DNA from: Idiomarina sp. UBA6142 | GTDB lineage: Bacteria; Pseudomonadota; Gammaproteobacteria; Enterobacterales; Alteromonadaceae | Direction: 5' to 3' | Length of the DNA: 31,874 nt | NCBI GenBank assembly: GCA_002423905.1 | Contig: DIVC01000072.1 | Span: 48,184-80,057, forward strand | In this document: positions 9,500-16,596 of the stretch, in pieces | How the letters are laid out: each line of letters begins with the position of its first letter | How positions within the stretch are numbered: the stretch's first letter is position 1 | Translations under genes and position numbers: made by a program | The notes under the pieces: generated by a model | Databases searched by the model: none | What the model was told of the DNA's origin: nothing | The model's input: the letters and a program-made list of their open reading frames with translations, nothing else

Positions 9500-10402
9500 T
9501 TAAGCTTGTGACTCGCTAGTTTTTTCCCATAGCAAGGGCTCACCACCGCGTGAATGCAGTAACAAGCGCCCTTGGTCATCAAAACTAAATTGTTCAACCT
9601 CTAATAACTGACGTAAAAAGTCATGTTCTGTCGCCATTATTTCAGTTTCGCAGGCCTTACGGGTCACCGCTAAAGGGTTAAAACCGAAGGCTTCCGGGGT
9701 GAGCCTATAACTACCACGAAATTGATTACAGCCGGTGAAACCACTGACCGATAACTCGGTGCCAAATTCTATCTGCGGGCCGGCAGGCTTGTTCATAGTC
9801 CCGACCAGCGCCCAACGCGAACCGGCAAGTAAGCGCTGACTATCGCCGCCACAGCCTTTCAGCAGCTGATCATTACGTGTGTAATCCACCTGATACGGAT
9901 AATAACGACCACTCATGCTATCTACACAATGACCCGCGGTGAGCTCCACGGCGTTGCCCTGTTGATCATGCAGCACCCACTGCCGTGGCGTGGTATTGCG
10001 CACCTCGTGCAAGGTCAAGTCACTGCTACGGAGTTGCCAACTTGGCTGGTTGCCGTGTGCGGTATACTGCGAGGGTAAGTGACCATCGAGAATACAGACC
10101 GGCATAACATTGCCCTGTTTATTTAGCGTTGCTTCGTGCCCCTTGCTCCAAAATTCAACCTGCTGATCAGCACTCACGTAGCGACTTCCCGAAGCCGCAG
10201 CTGTTGCCACCAAGCGATAGAGTTTGCCATCTTGCCGCACATCAATAGACTCAGAGCCCATATCAGTCACGCTAATCGTTCGCGCACCACAATGGTACAG
10301 CCATTGCTCAGGTTGGGCTGGCTCACTGTCGCAGCCGGCGATAAAAAGCACGACTGCCGCTATTGCAGTGGACTGGAGCAAAGCCATTGGTTTTATTTGC
10401 AT
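9500..10402 (-). CDS. Lipoprotein with MliC-like, COG3650-like and META (HslJ-like) domains
   Basis: A 300-residue secreted lipoprotein. The ATG at 10402 gives a signal peptide ending in lipobox FIAGC, with C24 as the predicted lipidated Cys; an upstream in-frame start at 10438 would spoil this signal. GGAG lies 10 nt before the ATG. Domain reading by motif: residues about 33-98 resemble MliC/PliC lysozyme inhibitors (WLYHC, then ASGSRY and FWSKGHEATL); about 117-185 resemble a small domain found in COG3650 proteins (QPSWQLR, CVDSMSGRYYPY, KGCG); about 196-294 form a META domain (GSRWALVG, FTGCNQFRGSY, RKACE). The MliC part suggests protection against host or bacteriophage lysozymes, but that is inference. 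Asp follows the lipidated Cys (+2), which in E. coli signals inner-membrane retention. It diverges from the gene at 10471. The 83 bp after it hold only a weak 5-bp hairpin. Confidence 0.8.
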   Translation of the reverse strand: MQIKPMALLQSTAIAAVVLFIAGCDSEPAQPEQWLYHCGARTISVTDMGSESIDVRQDGKLYRLVATAAASGSRYVSADQQVEFWSKGHEATLNKQGNVMPVCILDGHLPSQYTAHGNQPSWQLRSSDLTLHEVRNTTPRQWVLHDQQGNAVELTAGHCVDSMSGRYYPYQVDYTRNDQLLKGCGGDSQRLLAGSRWALVGTMNKPAGPQIEFGTELSVSGFTGCNQFRGSYRLTPEAFGFNPLAVTRKACETEIMATEHDFLRQLLEVEQFSFDDQGRLLLHSRGGEPLLWEKTSESQA

Positions 10403-10404
10403 CC

Positions 10405-10410
10405 TATAAT
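10405..10410 (+). promoter_or_regulatory. Candidate -10 element for the rhodanese/phosphatase-fold gene
   Basis: A perfect TATAAT lies at 10405-10410, 61 bp before the start at 10471 and only 3 bp from the start codon of the divergent lipoprotein gene. I see no good -35 at 16-18 bp (AGCCAT or similar). Transcription would begin near 10417. The hexamer is seen directly; its activity is inferred. Confidence 0.45.
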
Positions 10411-10470
10411 GACTCCGTTCAAGATAATGACATGACACCCAACAATGTACTACGCAGCGAAAAAATTACC

Positions 10471-10989
10471 ATGAAACGACTTACGTTTACCTTACTTTTA
10501 CTGATTACTAGCCTAGTGCACACATGGGCGACTGCGCAAGCCACCGTAGTCAGTATCGATAGTCTAGAATCACTGGAAAATTTCAAACAAGGGCTACAGC
10601 ATATGAGTTCAGCGCAACCCAACGCTGAGCATTTGCAAGCCCTAGCCACACAAGGTGTTACGGTGGTGATTAACTTTCGTGACGATGCCCTCGCCGAACA
10701 AGCCAGCTGGGCGACAGCCGCCGGCATGGCTTATTATCATATTCCGGTGACCGATGGCAGCGACTTAACCGCTGCTAAAATCGCCCAACTCGACCACGTT
10801 TTACAGGCCATTGACGGGCAACAAGCGTTACTGCATTGTTCCACCGGTAATCGTGCGGCTGCCATGCTGAGCCTGCACGCCGCCTGGCACCAAGGCGCCG
10901 ATGCGGAACAAGCCTTAGCTGTGGGGTCCCAACATGGGCTCGACAGCGAAGCTTTATTGCAACGCTTACAAGAGCTGCTAAAACCGTGA
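10471..10989 (+). CDS. Secreted DUF442/BLH-type phosphatase or rhodanese-fold protein
   Basis: A 172-residue protein with an N-terminal signal peptide (MKRLTFTLLLLITSL, probably cleaved around residues 20-24) and a domain resembling the DUF442 (beta-lactamase-hydrolase-like) branch of the protein tyrosine phosphatase/rhodanese superfamily. The active-site loop is LHCSTGNR, with C123 and R128. This is Cx4R, the loop length of rhodaneses and DUF442 proteins, not the Cx5R of classical tyrosine phosphatases. VVINFRDD and YYHIPVTDG fit the preceding strands. The start at 10471 is chosen because it gives a clean signal peptide; the ribosome-binding site is weak, and an in-frame ATG at 10432 is the alternative. 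The substrate is unknown. It would act in the periplasm, next to a cytoplasmic rhodanese-fold enzyme (trhO) 72 bp downstream. Confidence 0.75.
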   Translation: MKRLTFTLLLLITSLVHTWATAQATVVSIDSLESLENFKQGLQHMSSAQPNAEHLQALATQGVTVVINFRDDALAEQASWATAAGMAYYHIPVTDGSDLTAAKIAQLDHVLQAIDGQQALLHCSTGNRAAAMLSLHAAWHQGADAEQALAVGSQHGLDSEALLQRLQELLKP

Positions 10990-11061
10990 TTTCATGGTAA
11001 ACTGCGCGCGCAATTTTTGACCTCGGATTTGCGATCCGAACCGCCAAAATAGGAACAGTTT

Positions 11062-11988
11062 ATGTATATTTGCGCCGCACTGTATAAGTTTGTGGAACTC
11101 AATGATTTTGCCGAGTACCGCGAGCCGCTCTACCAATGCTTGATCAACAACGCTGTAAAAGGCACTTTGCTACTCGCCCGCGAAGGCATTAATGGCACCA
11201 TCTGTGGTAGCCGCGAGGGCATTGACCAGGTACTTGCCTTCTTGCGTTCACGGCCTGAGTTTGCTGACCTCGAGCACAAAGAGTCACCGAGCTCAACACA
11301 AGCTTTTTACCGCACTAAAGTGAAGCTGAAAAAAGAAATCGTCACCATGGGTGTGGATTGGGTCGATCCGAAAAATATTGTCGGCACTTATGTCGATGCC
11401 AAAGATTGGAACGATTTGATTCGTGACCCCGACGTATTGCTGATTGATACCCGCAACAACTACGAATTTGCGGTGGGTACTTTTGCAGGTGCGATTAACC
11501 CGTGTACCGATAGCTTCCGCGAGTTTCCCGAGTATGTGCAACAGCACCTCGACCCCAGCAAACACAAAAAAGTGGCAATGTTTTGCACCGGCGGTATCCG
11601 CTGTGAAAAATCGACCGCTTATTTGAAACAACAAGGTTTCGAAGAGGTTTATCATCTTAAAGGCGGCATTCTAAAGTATCTGGAAGAAATGCCCGAACAC
11701 GATAGTACCTGGCAAGGCGATTGTTTCGTCTTCGACCAACGCGTGACGGTGCGCCATGGCTTGGTGCAAGGCAACTATGATCAGTGCTACGCCTGCCGGA
11801 TGCCAATTACCGCCGCAGAAATGGCCTCTGAGCACTACGTGAAAGGGGTTAGCTGCCCGCATTGTCATGACAAAACTAGCGCTGAGCAAAAAGCCCGCTT
11901 CGCTGAACGCGAGAAGCAAATTCAACTGGCCAAGCAACGTGGCGAAGAGCATATCCGCGACGGCAAGCTGGATCAATTTGCCCACTAA
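11062..11988 (+). CDS. trhO: tRNA uridine(34) hydroxylase TrhO (rhodanese family, formerly YceA)
   Basis: TrhO hydroxylates U34 of certain tRNAs in an oxygen-dependent reaction, the first step to 5-carboxymethoxyuridine-type wobble bases. The 308-residue protein has the family's N-terminal ferredoxin-like domain ([20 protein letters not shown]), a central rhodanese domain with active loop [11 protein letters not shown] (C175) and a C-terminal Cys-rich part (CYACRMP then CPHC) with a charged helical tail. E. coli TrhO is about 350 residues, so the tail is shorter here. AGGA lies 7 nt before the ATG. A small inverted repeat, TCGGAT-N5-ATCCGA (11023-11039), sits just upstream in the 72-bp gap after the phosphatase-fold gene; it has no T-tract and is probably not a terminator. 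Confidence 0.93.
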   Translation: MYICAALYKFVELNDFAEYREPLYQCLINNAVKGTLLLAREGINGTICGSREGIDQVLAFLRSRPEFADLEHKESPSSTQAFYRTKVKLKKEIVTMGVDWVDPKNIVGTYVDAKDWNDLIRDPDVLLIDTRNNYEFAVGTFAGAINPCTDSFREFPEYVQQHLDPSKHKKVAMFCTGGIRCEKSTAYLKQQGFEEVYHLKGGILKYLEEMPEHDSTWQGDCFVFDQRVTVRHGLVQGNYDQCYACRMPITAAEMASEHYVKGVSCPHCHDKTSAEQKARFAEREKQIQLAKQRGEEHIRDGKLDQFAH

Positions 11989-12047
11989 ACGGCGGTAATA
12001 GCTTTGCTCGATACTTGCAATCGCCTTTCATTGTTGGTTTTTTGACC

Positions 12048-12077
12048 TTGAAATGGGGGATAATACCCCCATATTAA
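12048..12077 (+). promoter_or_regulatory. Candidate dps promoter with a perfect dyad in its spacer
   Basis: A -35-like TTGAAA (12048-12053) and a -10-like TATTAA (12072-12077) are 18 bp apart. Between them is the inverted repeat ATGGGGG (12053-12059), 6-nt spacer, CCCCCAT (12066-12072), which almost fills the spacer and touches both hexamers. A transcript would start near 12084, leaving about 23 nt before the dps ATG with AAGGAG. A second -35-like TTGACC is at 12042-12047. Sequence and spacing are seen; promoter activity and use of the dyad as an operator are inference. Confidence 0.5.
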
Positions 12078-12106
12078 GTTCAATCCACAACCAAAAGGAG
12101 TGCTTC

Positions 12107-12583
12107 ATGCAACAACTTAATGTGATTGGTCTGCAACAAAAATCCGCCGGTGAGTTAGCTACCAAGCTGAATAAGTTACTGGCCAACTACCAGATCTTCT
12201 ACATGAATGTGCGTGGTTTTCACTGGAATGTGAAGGGTAAAGAGTTTTTTCAACTGCACGCCAAGTTTGAAGAAACCTACAATGACCTACTGCTCAAAGT
12301 AGACGAAGTGGCCGAGCGTATTTTGACCTTGGGTCAGCGCCCGCAACATGCCTACTCAACCTACATTGAAAACAGCGAAATCGTCGAAGAAAAAGATGTT
12401 CGCGACGGTGCCGCTTGTGTGAAAGCCATTTTGGACAGCTACCAAGTGATCATCAGATTGCAGCGCGAGATCCTTGATCTAGCCAGTGCCGATGGCGATG
12501 AAGGTACTGCCAGCTTGATGAGCGATTACATCAAGGCACAAGAGAAAACTGCGTGGATGCTCAACGCCTACTTAGGCCACTAA
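12107..12583 (+). CDS. dps: Dps family DNA-binding ferritin-like protein
   Basis: A 158-residue Dps. These proteins assemble into 12-subunit shells that oxidise and store iron using hydrogen peroxide and protect DNA in starvation or oxidative stress. The ferroxidase residues are all present with the normal spacing: H39 in GFHWNVKG, H51, D66 and E70 in DEVAERI. The N-terminus is short and has few Lys/Arg (MQQLNVIGLQQKSAGELATK), so direct DNA compaction through a basic tail, as in E. coli Dps, is uncertain. The ATG at 12107 has AAGGAG 6 nt upstream, which decides it over the longer frame open from 12053. It appears to be transcribed alone: 118 bp of upstream space hold the dyad promoter, and 110 bp follow before the next gene. 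Confidence 0.93.
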   Translation: MQQLNVIGLQQKSAGELATKLNKLLANYQIFYMNVRGFHWNVKGKEFFQLHAKFEETYNDLLLKVDEVAERILTLGQRPQHAYSTYIENSEIVEEKDVRDGAACVKAILDSYQVIIRLQREILDLASADGDEGTASLMSDYIKAQEKTAWMLNAYLGH

Positions 12584-12618
12584 TAACCGAGCGGCACTAG
12601 CGACTAAATAATTTGTTC

Positions 12619-12646
12619 TAGCAAATAGTGAATTCTTTGTTATGCT
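12619..12646 (+). promoter_or_regulatory. Candidate extended -10 promoter of the DUF3185 gene
   Basis: TGTTATGCT (12638-12646) matches an extended -10 (TG-N-TATGCT). A poor -35, TAGCAA (12619-12624), is 16 bp upstream. Transcription would begin near 12653, 41 nt before the ATG at 12694. Nothing else is recognisable in the 12584-12693 gap, and no clear dps terminator was seen. Confidence 0.4.
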
Positions 12647-12693
12647 GAGTGGGTAGTATCCACACCATAACAGTCATAACAAGGAACTTCGCT

Positions 12694-12891
12694 ATGAACA
12701 AAATGATCGGAATTGTGCTTTTGGTCGCCGGCGCTATCTTGCTGTACTTCGGTTGGGAAGCTTACAACTCAGCAGCCTCAGAGGTGACCCGCGCGGTGAC
12801 CGGTGAACCCACCGACAACGCCATGTGGTACCTGATTGGTGGCGCTGCTATGGTACTGATTGGCCTGTACGGCAGCATTAAAGGCAAATAA
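12694..12891 (+). CDS. DUF3185 family small membrane protein
   Basis: A 65-residue protein with two predicted membrane helices: about 4-20 (MIGIVLLVAGAILLYFGW) and about 45-62 (WYLIGGAAMVLIGLYGSI). They are joined by a polar loop (SAASEVTRAVTGEPTDNAM). The pattern LLYFGW, short S/T-rich linker with TG-TD, W, then a second Gly-rich helix fits DUF3185, a family of unknown function. The ATG at 12694 has AAGGA 8 nt upstream and removes a non-hydrophobic extension that would start at 12649. It probably sits in the inner membrane. It has its own likely promoter and ends at a strong terminator, so it seems monocistronic. Confidence 0.8.
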   Translation: MNKMIGIVLLVAGAILLYFGWEAYNSAASEVTRAVTGEPTDNAMWYLIGGAAMVLIGLYGSIKGK

Positions 12892-12905
12892 ACTGTTGAA
12901 TGATT

Positions 12906-12932
12906 AAAAACCCGCCCAGTGCGGGTTTTTTT
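12906..12932. terminator. Bidirectional intrinsic terminator
   Basis: A perfect 10-bp stem, AAAAACCCGC (12906-12915), loop CCAGT, GCGGGTTTTT (12921-12930), is followed by two more T. The A-run on the other side makes it work in both directions. It ends the DUF3185 gene (plus) and the thiamine operon (minus, stop at 12944), which converge here. Confidence 0.92.
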
Positions 12933-12943
12933 GTCCCTTGCGA

Positions 12944-13723
12944 CTACAGCTGCTGCTGCAAGTGATGGTGCAATTCGTACCACAGCTGACTGGTCAGCGC
13001 CACCAGCGCCAGCCAATCGGCTAGTACGGTGGTATTGACGGTGAAGCCTGCCGCGCCTTCATAGGCATGCAAAAAGGCCCGCATGTGAGTTTCAGAGAGC
13101 TGATTGACTTGAATGCTGCTCGCTAAATCGAAATAACGCTCGCCCAAGCCAGAATATTCCCAGTCGATCACCAGCGGTTGCGGTGCCACAAACACATGAT
13201 GAAAGGCCAGATCGTTATGGCAAAACACTGGATGGCTACCGAAGCTATCGATCAGTTTGCGCTGCTTCTGTAAGCGCCGCTCAAACTGCTTAGCGCGATC
13301 AGCATCGTAACCCGCTAAGGCATCGCAATAGCGTTGGAGACGATTGCGTAACGACCAAATAGACACATCAATCTGCATGCGGTGAATATGTGCGCTGACA
13401 TTAGCAAGTACCTGCAGTTTTGCGGTCATGCTCAGTTTGGCTTGGAGCAAATCGGGACTTTCAATAAAAGGCTGTAACAACAAGCCTTGGGCTGGGTCAT
13501 AATGCAGTATTTGCGGGGCTAGACCAGCATCAGCGAGCTGTTGCTGAACCCAAACCTCTTGCTCACGGTCGAGCCCATAAGGATGATCAAAACGAAAATG
13601 CTTGAGCACATAGGTACCGCTCATAGCGGTTAACTGGTAGACATCATTGGCCACACCGCGCAACAACGGTGCCGTTTTAACGACCCCGTGAATGGGTAAA
13701 TGTTCTAACCACTGTTGCAACAT
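12944..13723 (-). CDS. Thiamine-kinase-like / APH-family phosphotransferase (third gene of the thiamine operon)
   Basis: A 259-residue protein of the aminoglycoside/choline kinase fold. It has the Gly-rich N-lobe (LLRGVANDVYQL), the ATP-binding Lys (YVLKHF, K41), the Brenner motif FCHND (D171) and the metal motif VIDWEYSG (D187). By position in a TPP-riboswitch operon it is most likely a thiamine kinase (thiamine to thiamine monophosphate), but other small alcohols cannot be excluded from sequence alone. In this fold D+5 is normally Asn (HxDLxxxN); here the run is HNDLAFHHV, so His176 replaces that Mg ligand. The ATG at 13723 is preferred over a GTG at 13759, which lacks a ribosome-binding site. 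It overlaps the end of the transporter gene by 19 nt, so the two are probably translationally coupled. Confidence 0.75.
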   Translation of the reverse strand: MLQQWLEHLPIHGVVKTAPLLRGVANDVYQLTAMSGTYVLKHFRFDHPYGLDREQEVWVQQQLADAGLAPQILHYDPAQGLLLQPFIESPDLLQAKLSMTAKLQVLANVSAHIHRMQIDVSIWSLRNRLQRYCDALAGYDADRAKQFERRLQKQRKLIDSFGSHPVFCHNDLAFHHVFVAPQPLVIDWEYSGLGERYFDLASSIQVNQLSETHMRAFLHAYEGAAGFTVNTTVLADWLALVALTSQLWYELHHHLQQQL

Positions 13724-14316
13724 GCGCGTTCCGTTTGTTGTTGTCGTTGCCACTGCCACATGGCGTAGATTACCAACAGTAAATAGCCAGCGTATAGCCC
13801 GCTGGTGGCAACAAAACCCTTAATAGCGTAGAGGTAAACGTACACGCCATCGATCGCTAACCAATACAGCCAATTAGAAAATAGCTTGCGGGTCAATAAC
13901 CAAGTGGCAAACAAGCTAAATACCGTGGTGAAACTATCCAGCCAAACTGCTTCGGCGTCAGTGTAGCGTGCTAACACCAGCGCGACTATAGTACTAATGC
14001 TAGACATTAGTACTAGCATCAGCGCATGCCAACGCCAACTAAAGCCCTGTTGTTGCGCGGCAGCGGTTTGCCCGGCACCATACTGCCACTGCCACCAACC
14101 ATAACCGGCTAACAACACATAGGCCACCTGCAGGCCTGCCTCCATGTACAACCGGGCGCTCCACATCAATTCCGCGTAGATGGTGCAACTTACCGCAGCG
14201 GCCAACCAGCACCATTGCGATTGATGTGCTGCCAGTACCAAGTAGCTCAGCGCCAGCACCACTGCCAGCCCCTCGAAGGGGCTGGTGAGTGCTAATTGTT
14301 CAAGTAGCCAAGCCAT
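13705..14316 (-). CDS. pnuT: PnuC-family vitamin transporter, probably thiamine-specific (PnuT)
   Basis: A 203-residue inner-membrane protein with about seven hydrophobic helices. The PnuC signatures are clear: WSARLYMEAGLQVAYVLLAGYGWWQW at about 50-76, and NWLYWLAIDGVYVYLYAIKG in the second half. PnuC proteins carry nicotinamide riboside by facilitated diffusion with metabolic trapping; the PnuT branch carries thiamine. Specificity is inferred from context: it lies downstream of a TPP riboswitch, between a TonB receptor (30-bp gap) and a thiamine-kinase-like gene that could trap the substrate by phosphorylation. AAAAGG precedes the ATG by about 8 nt. Confidence 0.85.
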   Translation of the reverse strand: MAWLLEQLALTSPFEGLAVVLALSYLVLAAHQSQWCWLAAAVSCTIYAELMWSARLYMEAGLQVAYVLLAGYGWWQWQYGAGQTAAAQQQGFSWRWHALMLVLMSSISTIVALVLARYTDAEAVWLDSFTTVFSLFATWLLTRKLFSNWLYWLAIDGVYVYLYAIKGFVATSGLYAGYLLLVIYAMWQWQRQQQTERACCNSG

Positions 14317-14346
14317 ACACGATACCTTTTGGTTGGGCGCTACAGA

Positions 14347-16428
14347 TTAAAAGTGATGGGTAAAGGTTATGCCGAAACGCCTTGGTTCGCCAAACTGTTC
14401 ATAAGTACGTGGCTCATACTCGAGGCGTGGATCGTTACCAAAGTAAAAACCGCGGACGCCGTAATCACGATCCGTGATATTGCGAGCCCATAGGTTAATA
14501 CGCCAGTCTTGCAGTTGATACGCTATATTGGCATGCAAAAGCGTGATGCGCTGACTCTGACTATTATGTGAATCAGAGTAATAGAACTTGTCTTTGCCAT
14601 CAGCCTGTAGAGTCACTGTTAAGTCAGCTATAGGCTGCCATTGCACTCCGCTATTCACGCTAAAGCTCGGCGCATGAGCTAGTTCACGACCGCTCATATC
14701 AATGCCACTCTGCGTCACAAACCCTTGCATATTGCTATCAAGTAAGCCCAAGCTGGCAAACCATAACCATTGTTGATCGAGCTGTTGGCGCCAGGCTAAT
14801 TCAAGCCCATTAACACGACCGCTGGCAGCATTTTCAATGTAACCGACAAAGGTCTGTTGTTCGTTGATCCAGCCTTTAAGTTGCACATCGTCACGATACT
14901 GGGCAAAGGCGGCAACGGTGAGTTGCTGGGTTTGCTGAGCGTTGGCCCATTTATAACCCAATTCTATGCTACTCAATAGCTCCGGTTCAAAGGTGGTGCG
15001 GGCGACTAAAAAGTCGGTGACATCGGGTAATTGTTTATCGATGGCACGGCCAATCGCCTCGCCATTTACCCCACCGGTTTTATAGCCGCGTGCAAGCGTG
15101 GCATACCACAAACCACCGTTATCTGCTAAGTAGCCTAAACTGGCGCGACCACCCCACATAGTATCGCTGGGGCGGGCCTGCACAGCATTCGTATCACTGT
15201 AGGGGTTACGGTAGCGTTCAATGCGCCCGCCCAGCGTCAACCGCCAGTGGCTATTCAGCTGTAAATCTAGCTCACCAAACACCGCGTTGTGACGATTGTT
15301 GTAGTCGCTAGCAAAACCACCACGCTGCAGCTGTTCATCCCGTGCATAATGATAAAAACCGATTAACCAGTCGGTTGGTAGACCAAACCACTGCACCGGT
15401 TCGGTACTTAACCAACGGGCTTCAAGTGTTCTATCGCTGCGGTTGCGCACATACTCGTCAAACGACACATACTCCCAGCCCGGTGCAATACCTTCGAACG
15501 CCCAGTCTTCATCAAAACTGTAGGTGCTATCGGCGCTTAACCAACTCGCCGCCAACTGCACCTCACTGCCCTGCCAACCGGTATAGCTCGCTGCTAGGCG
15601 GGCTGCACGTAAGCTAAGATCATCTTCACCCGGCTGGTCTGAAAGTGTTTCGCGGGTATTATCTAACGAAAACGCGTCATAACCATTATCTTGGCGAAAC
15701 GCATGCACGGTGGTGCGCAGCTGCCAATGGTCGCCGATATCACTAAACACATTCAGCCGCGCCATGCGTTCCGAGCGTTGTTGGGTATCATCACGACCTA
15801 AGAAAGTATTCTCGGTAAAGCCATCGTCACGGTTTTGATAGACGCTGAAGCGCGCGCTTCCAAGGCGGCCCAGTTCACCACCCACGGCAAAGCCACCCTG
15901 GCGCAGACCATAGTTACCCACTCCCAACTGCCACAGCCCAGCGCTGTCAGCGGCGGGTCGAGTACTTTCTAGCACTAACATGCCGGCCAAGCCATCGGCA
16001 CCAAAACGACCGCTTTGTGGGCCGCGATAAACTTCTACTTGGCTGATATCAAACAACTGCGCAGCTTGGCCTAAGCCGCTGTATTGAATGCCGTCAATGA
16101 GCAACCCGACCGAGGGGTTAATGGGGTCAACAAATTGGCTACGCTCACCGATACCGCGAATTTGAATAAATCGGGCACGCGAGCTACCGCCGGAGAAATT
16201 AACATTGGCCAAGGCGTTAAGCGTATCTTCAAGATGCACTGCAGCGCGTTGCTCGAGCTGCTCGGTGTTCAGCGCAGACACGCTGGTCGGTGCTTCATTG
16301 ATGGCAATGCTACGAAAAGTGCCTTGAATAGTAATACGTTCAACGCTGTTTGCTTCTGCTTGAGCGAATGCTGAGGGTGTCAGCGCAAGCACGGTGGCAC
16401 CAAGGCACCAAGAAATACGTGAGAACAT
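14347..16428 (-). CDS. TonB-dependent outer-membrane receptor, probably for thiamine
   Basis: A 693-residue receptor with a signal peptide (cleavage near FAQA, residue 22-24), a TonB-box-like segment ERITIQG at 30-36, and a plug domain at about 40-155 (APTSVSALN, IQIRGIGERSQF, VGLLIDGIQY, VEVYRGPQSGRFGADGLAGML). A long C-terminal region rich in alternating aromatic/polar strands follows, ending in FGITFTHHF; a terminal Phe is typical of outer-membrane barrels. Ligand specificity is not visible in the protein. Thiamine is inferred from the TPP riboswitch directly upstream and from the transporter and kinase genes downstream, an arrangement known for thiamine receptors of Shewanella and relatives. 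AAGGA lies 8 nt before the ATG and is partly inside the hairpin at 16429-16463. Confidence 0.9.
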   Translation of the reverse strand: MFSRISWCLGATVLALTPSAFAQAEANSVERITIQGTFRSIAINEAPTSVSALNTEQLEQRAAVHLEDTLNALANVNFSGGSSRARFIQIRGIGERSQFVDPINPSVGLLIDGIQYSGLGQAAQLFDISQVEVYRGPQSGRFGADGLAGMLVLESTRPAADSAGLWQLGVGNYGLRQGGFAVGGELGRLGSARFSVYQNRDDGFTENTFLGRDDTQQRSERMARLNVFSDIGDHWQLRTTVHAFRQDNGYDAFSLDNTRETLSDQPGEDDLSLRAARLAASYTGWQGSEVQLAASWLSADSTYSFDEDWAFEGIAPGWEYVSFDEYVRNRSDRTLEARWLSTEPVQWFGLPTDWLIGFYHYARDEQLQRGGFASDYNNRHNAVFGELDLQLNSHWRLTLGGRIERYRNPYSDTNAVQARPSDTMWGGRASLGYLADNGGLWYATLARGYKTGGVNGEAIGRAIDKQLPDVTDFLVARTTFEPELLSSIELGYKWANAQQTQQLTVAAFAQYRDDVQLKGWINEQQTFVGYIENAASGRVNGLELAWRQQLDQQWLWFASLGLLDSNMQGFVTQSGIDMSGRELAHAPSFSVNSGVQWQPIADLTVTLQADGKDKFYYSDSHNSQSQRITLLHANIAYQLQDWRINLWARNITDRDYGVRGFYFGNDPRLEYEPRTYEQFGEPRRFGITFTHHF

Positions 16429-16463
16429 GGATCATTTCCTTTATAAATGCTCAGAAATAATCC
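16429..16463 (-). promoter_or_regulatory. SD-sequestering hairpin (riboswitch expression platform)
   Basis: On the transcript, GGAUUAUUUC (16463-16454) can pair with GAAAUGAUCC (16438-16429) through 10 consecutive pairs including one G-U, with a 15-nt loop. The 3' arm begins inside the AAGGA ribosome-binding site and ends at the base before the AUG (16428). No T-tract follows, so control looks translational, not by termination. Confidence 0.65.
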
Positions 16464-16495
16464 GGTCGGGCAGGTCTAAAAATGGAGTGTAAGCT

Positions 16496-16585
16496 ACCAT
16501 CCCTACGCCAGTATTAACCGGATCAGGTGCAAAGGGTTTGCTAGTGCATCTCAGCCGTGACCTATTGGTCGTGGCACCCCTTGGT
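16496..16585 (-). ncRNA. TPP (thi-box) riboswitch aptamer
   Basis: Reading the minus strand from 16585, the canonical thi-box blocks appear in order: ACCAAGGGGTGCC, GGCTGAGATG, ACCCTTTG, ACCTGATC, the CCGG-TTAATA-CTGG hairpin and GCGTAGGGATGGT. The ends pair as P1 (ACCA with TGGT). TPP binding folds this aptamer and normally lowers expression of the genes below it. The first controlled gene begins 67 nt further on, and the linker holds the SD hairpin at 16429-16463. The family is recognised with high confidence; the OFF direction is the family rule plus the structure described. Confidence 0.97.
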
Positions 16586-16596
16586 AATGCCAGCGC

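Noticed and set aside
11023..11039. Inverted repeat TCGGAT-N5-ATCCGA before trhO as a terminator
   Set aside because: Only 6 bp with no T-tract in either direction. It could be an operator or chance.
10775..11047. Minus-strand open frame of about 90 codons opposite the phosphatase-fold gene and trhO leader
   Set aside because: It overlaps a gene with a signal peptide and active-site motif, has no recognisable domain and no good ribosome-binding site, so it is a shadow frame.
11293..11655. Minus-strand open frame of about 120 codons opposite trhO
   Set aside because: It is entirely inside the conserved rhodanese domain coding region; its composition reflects the other strand.
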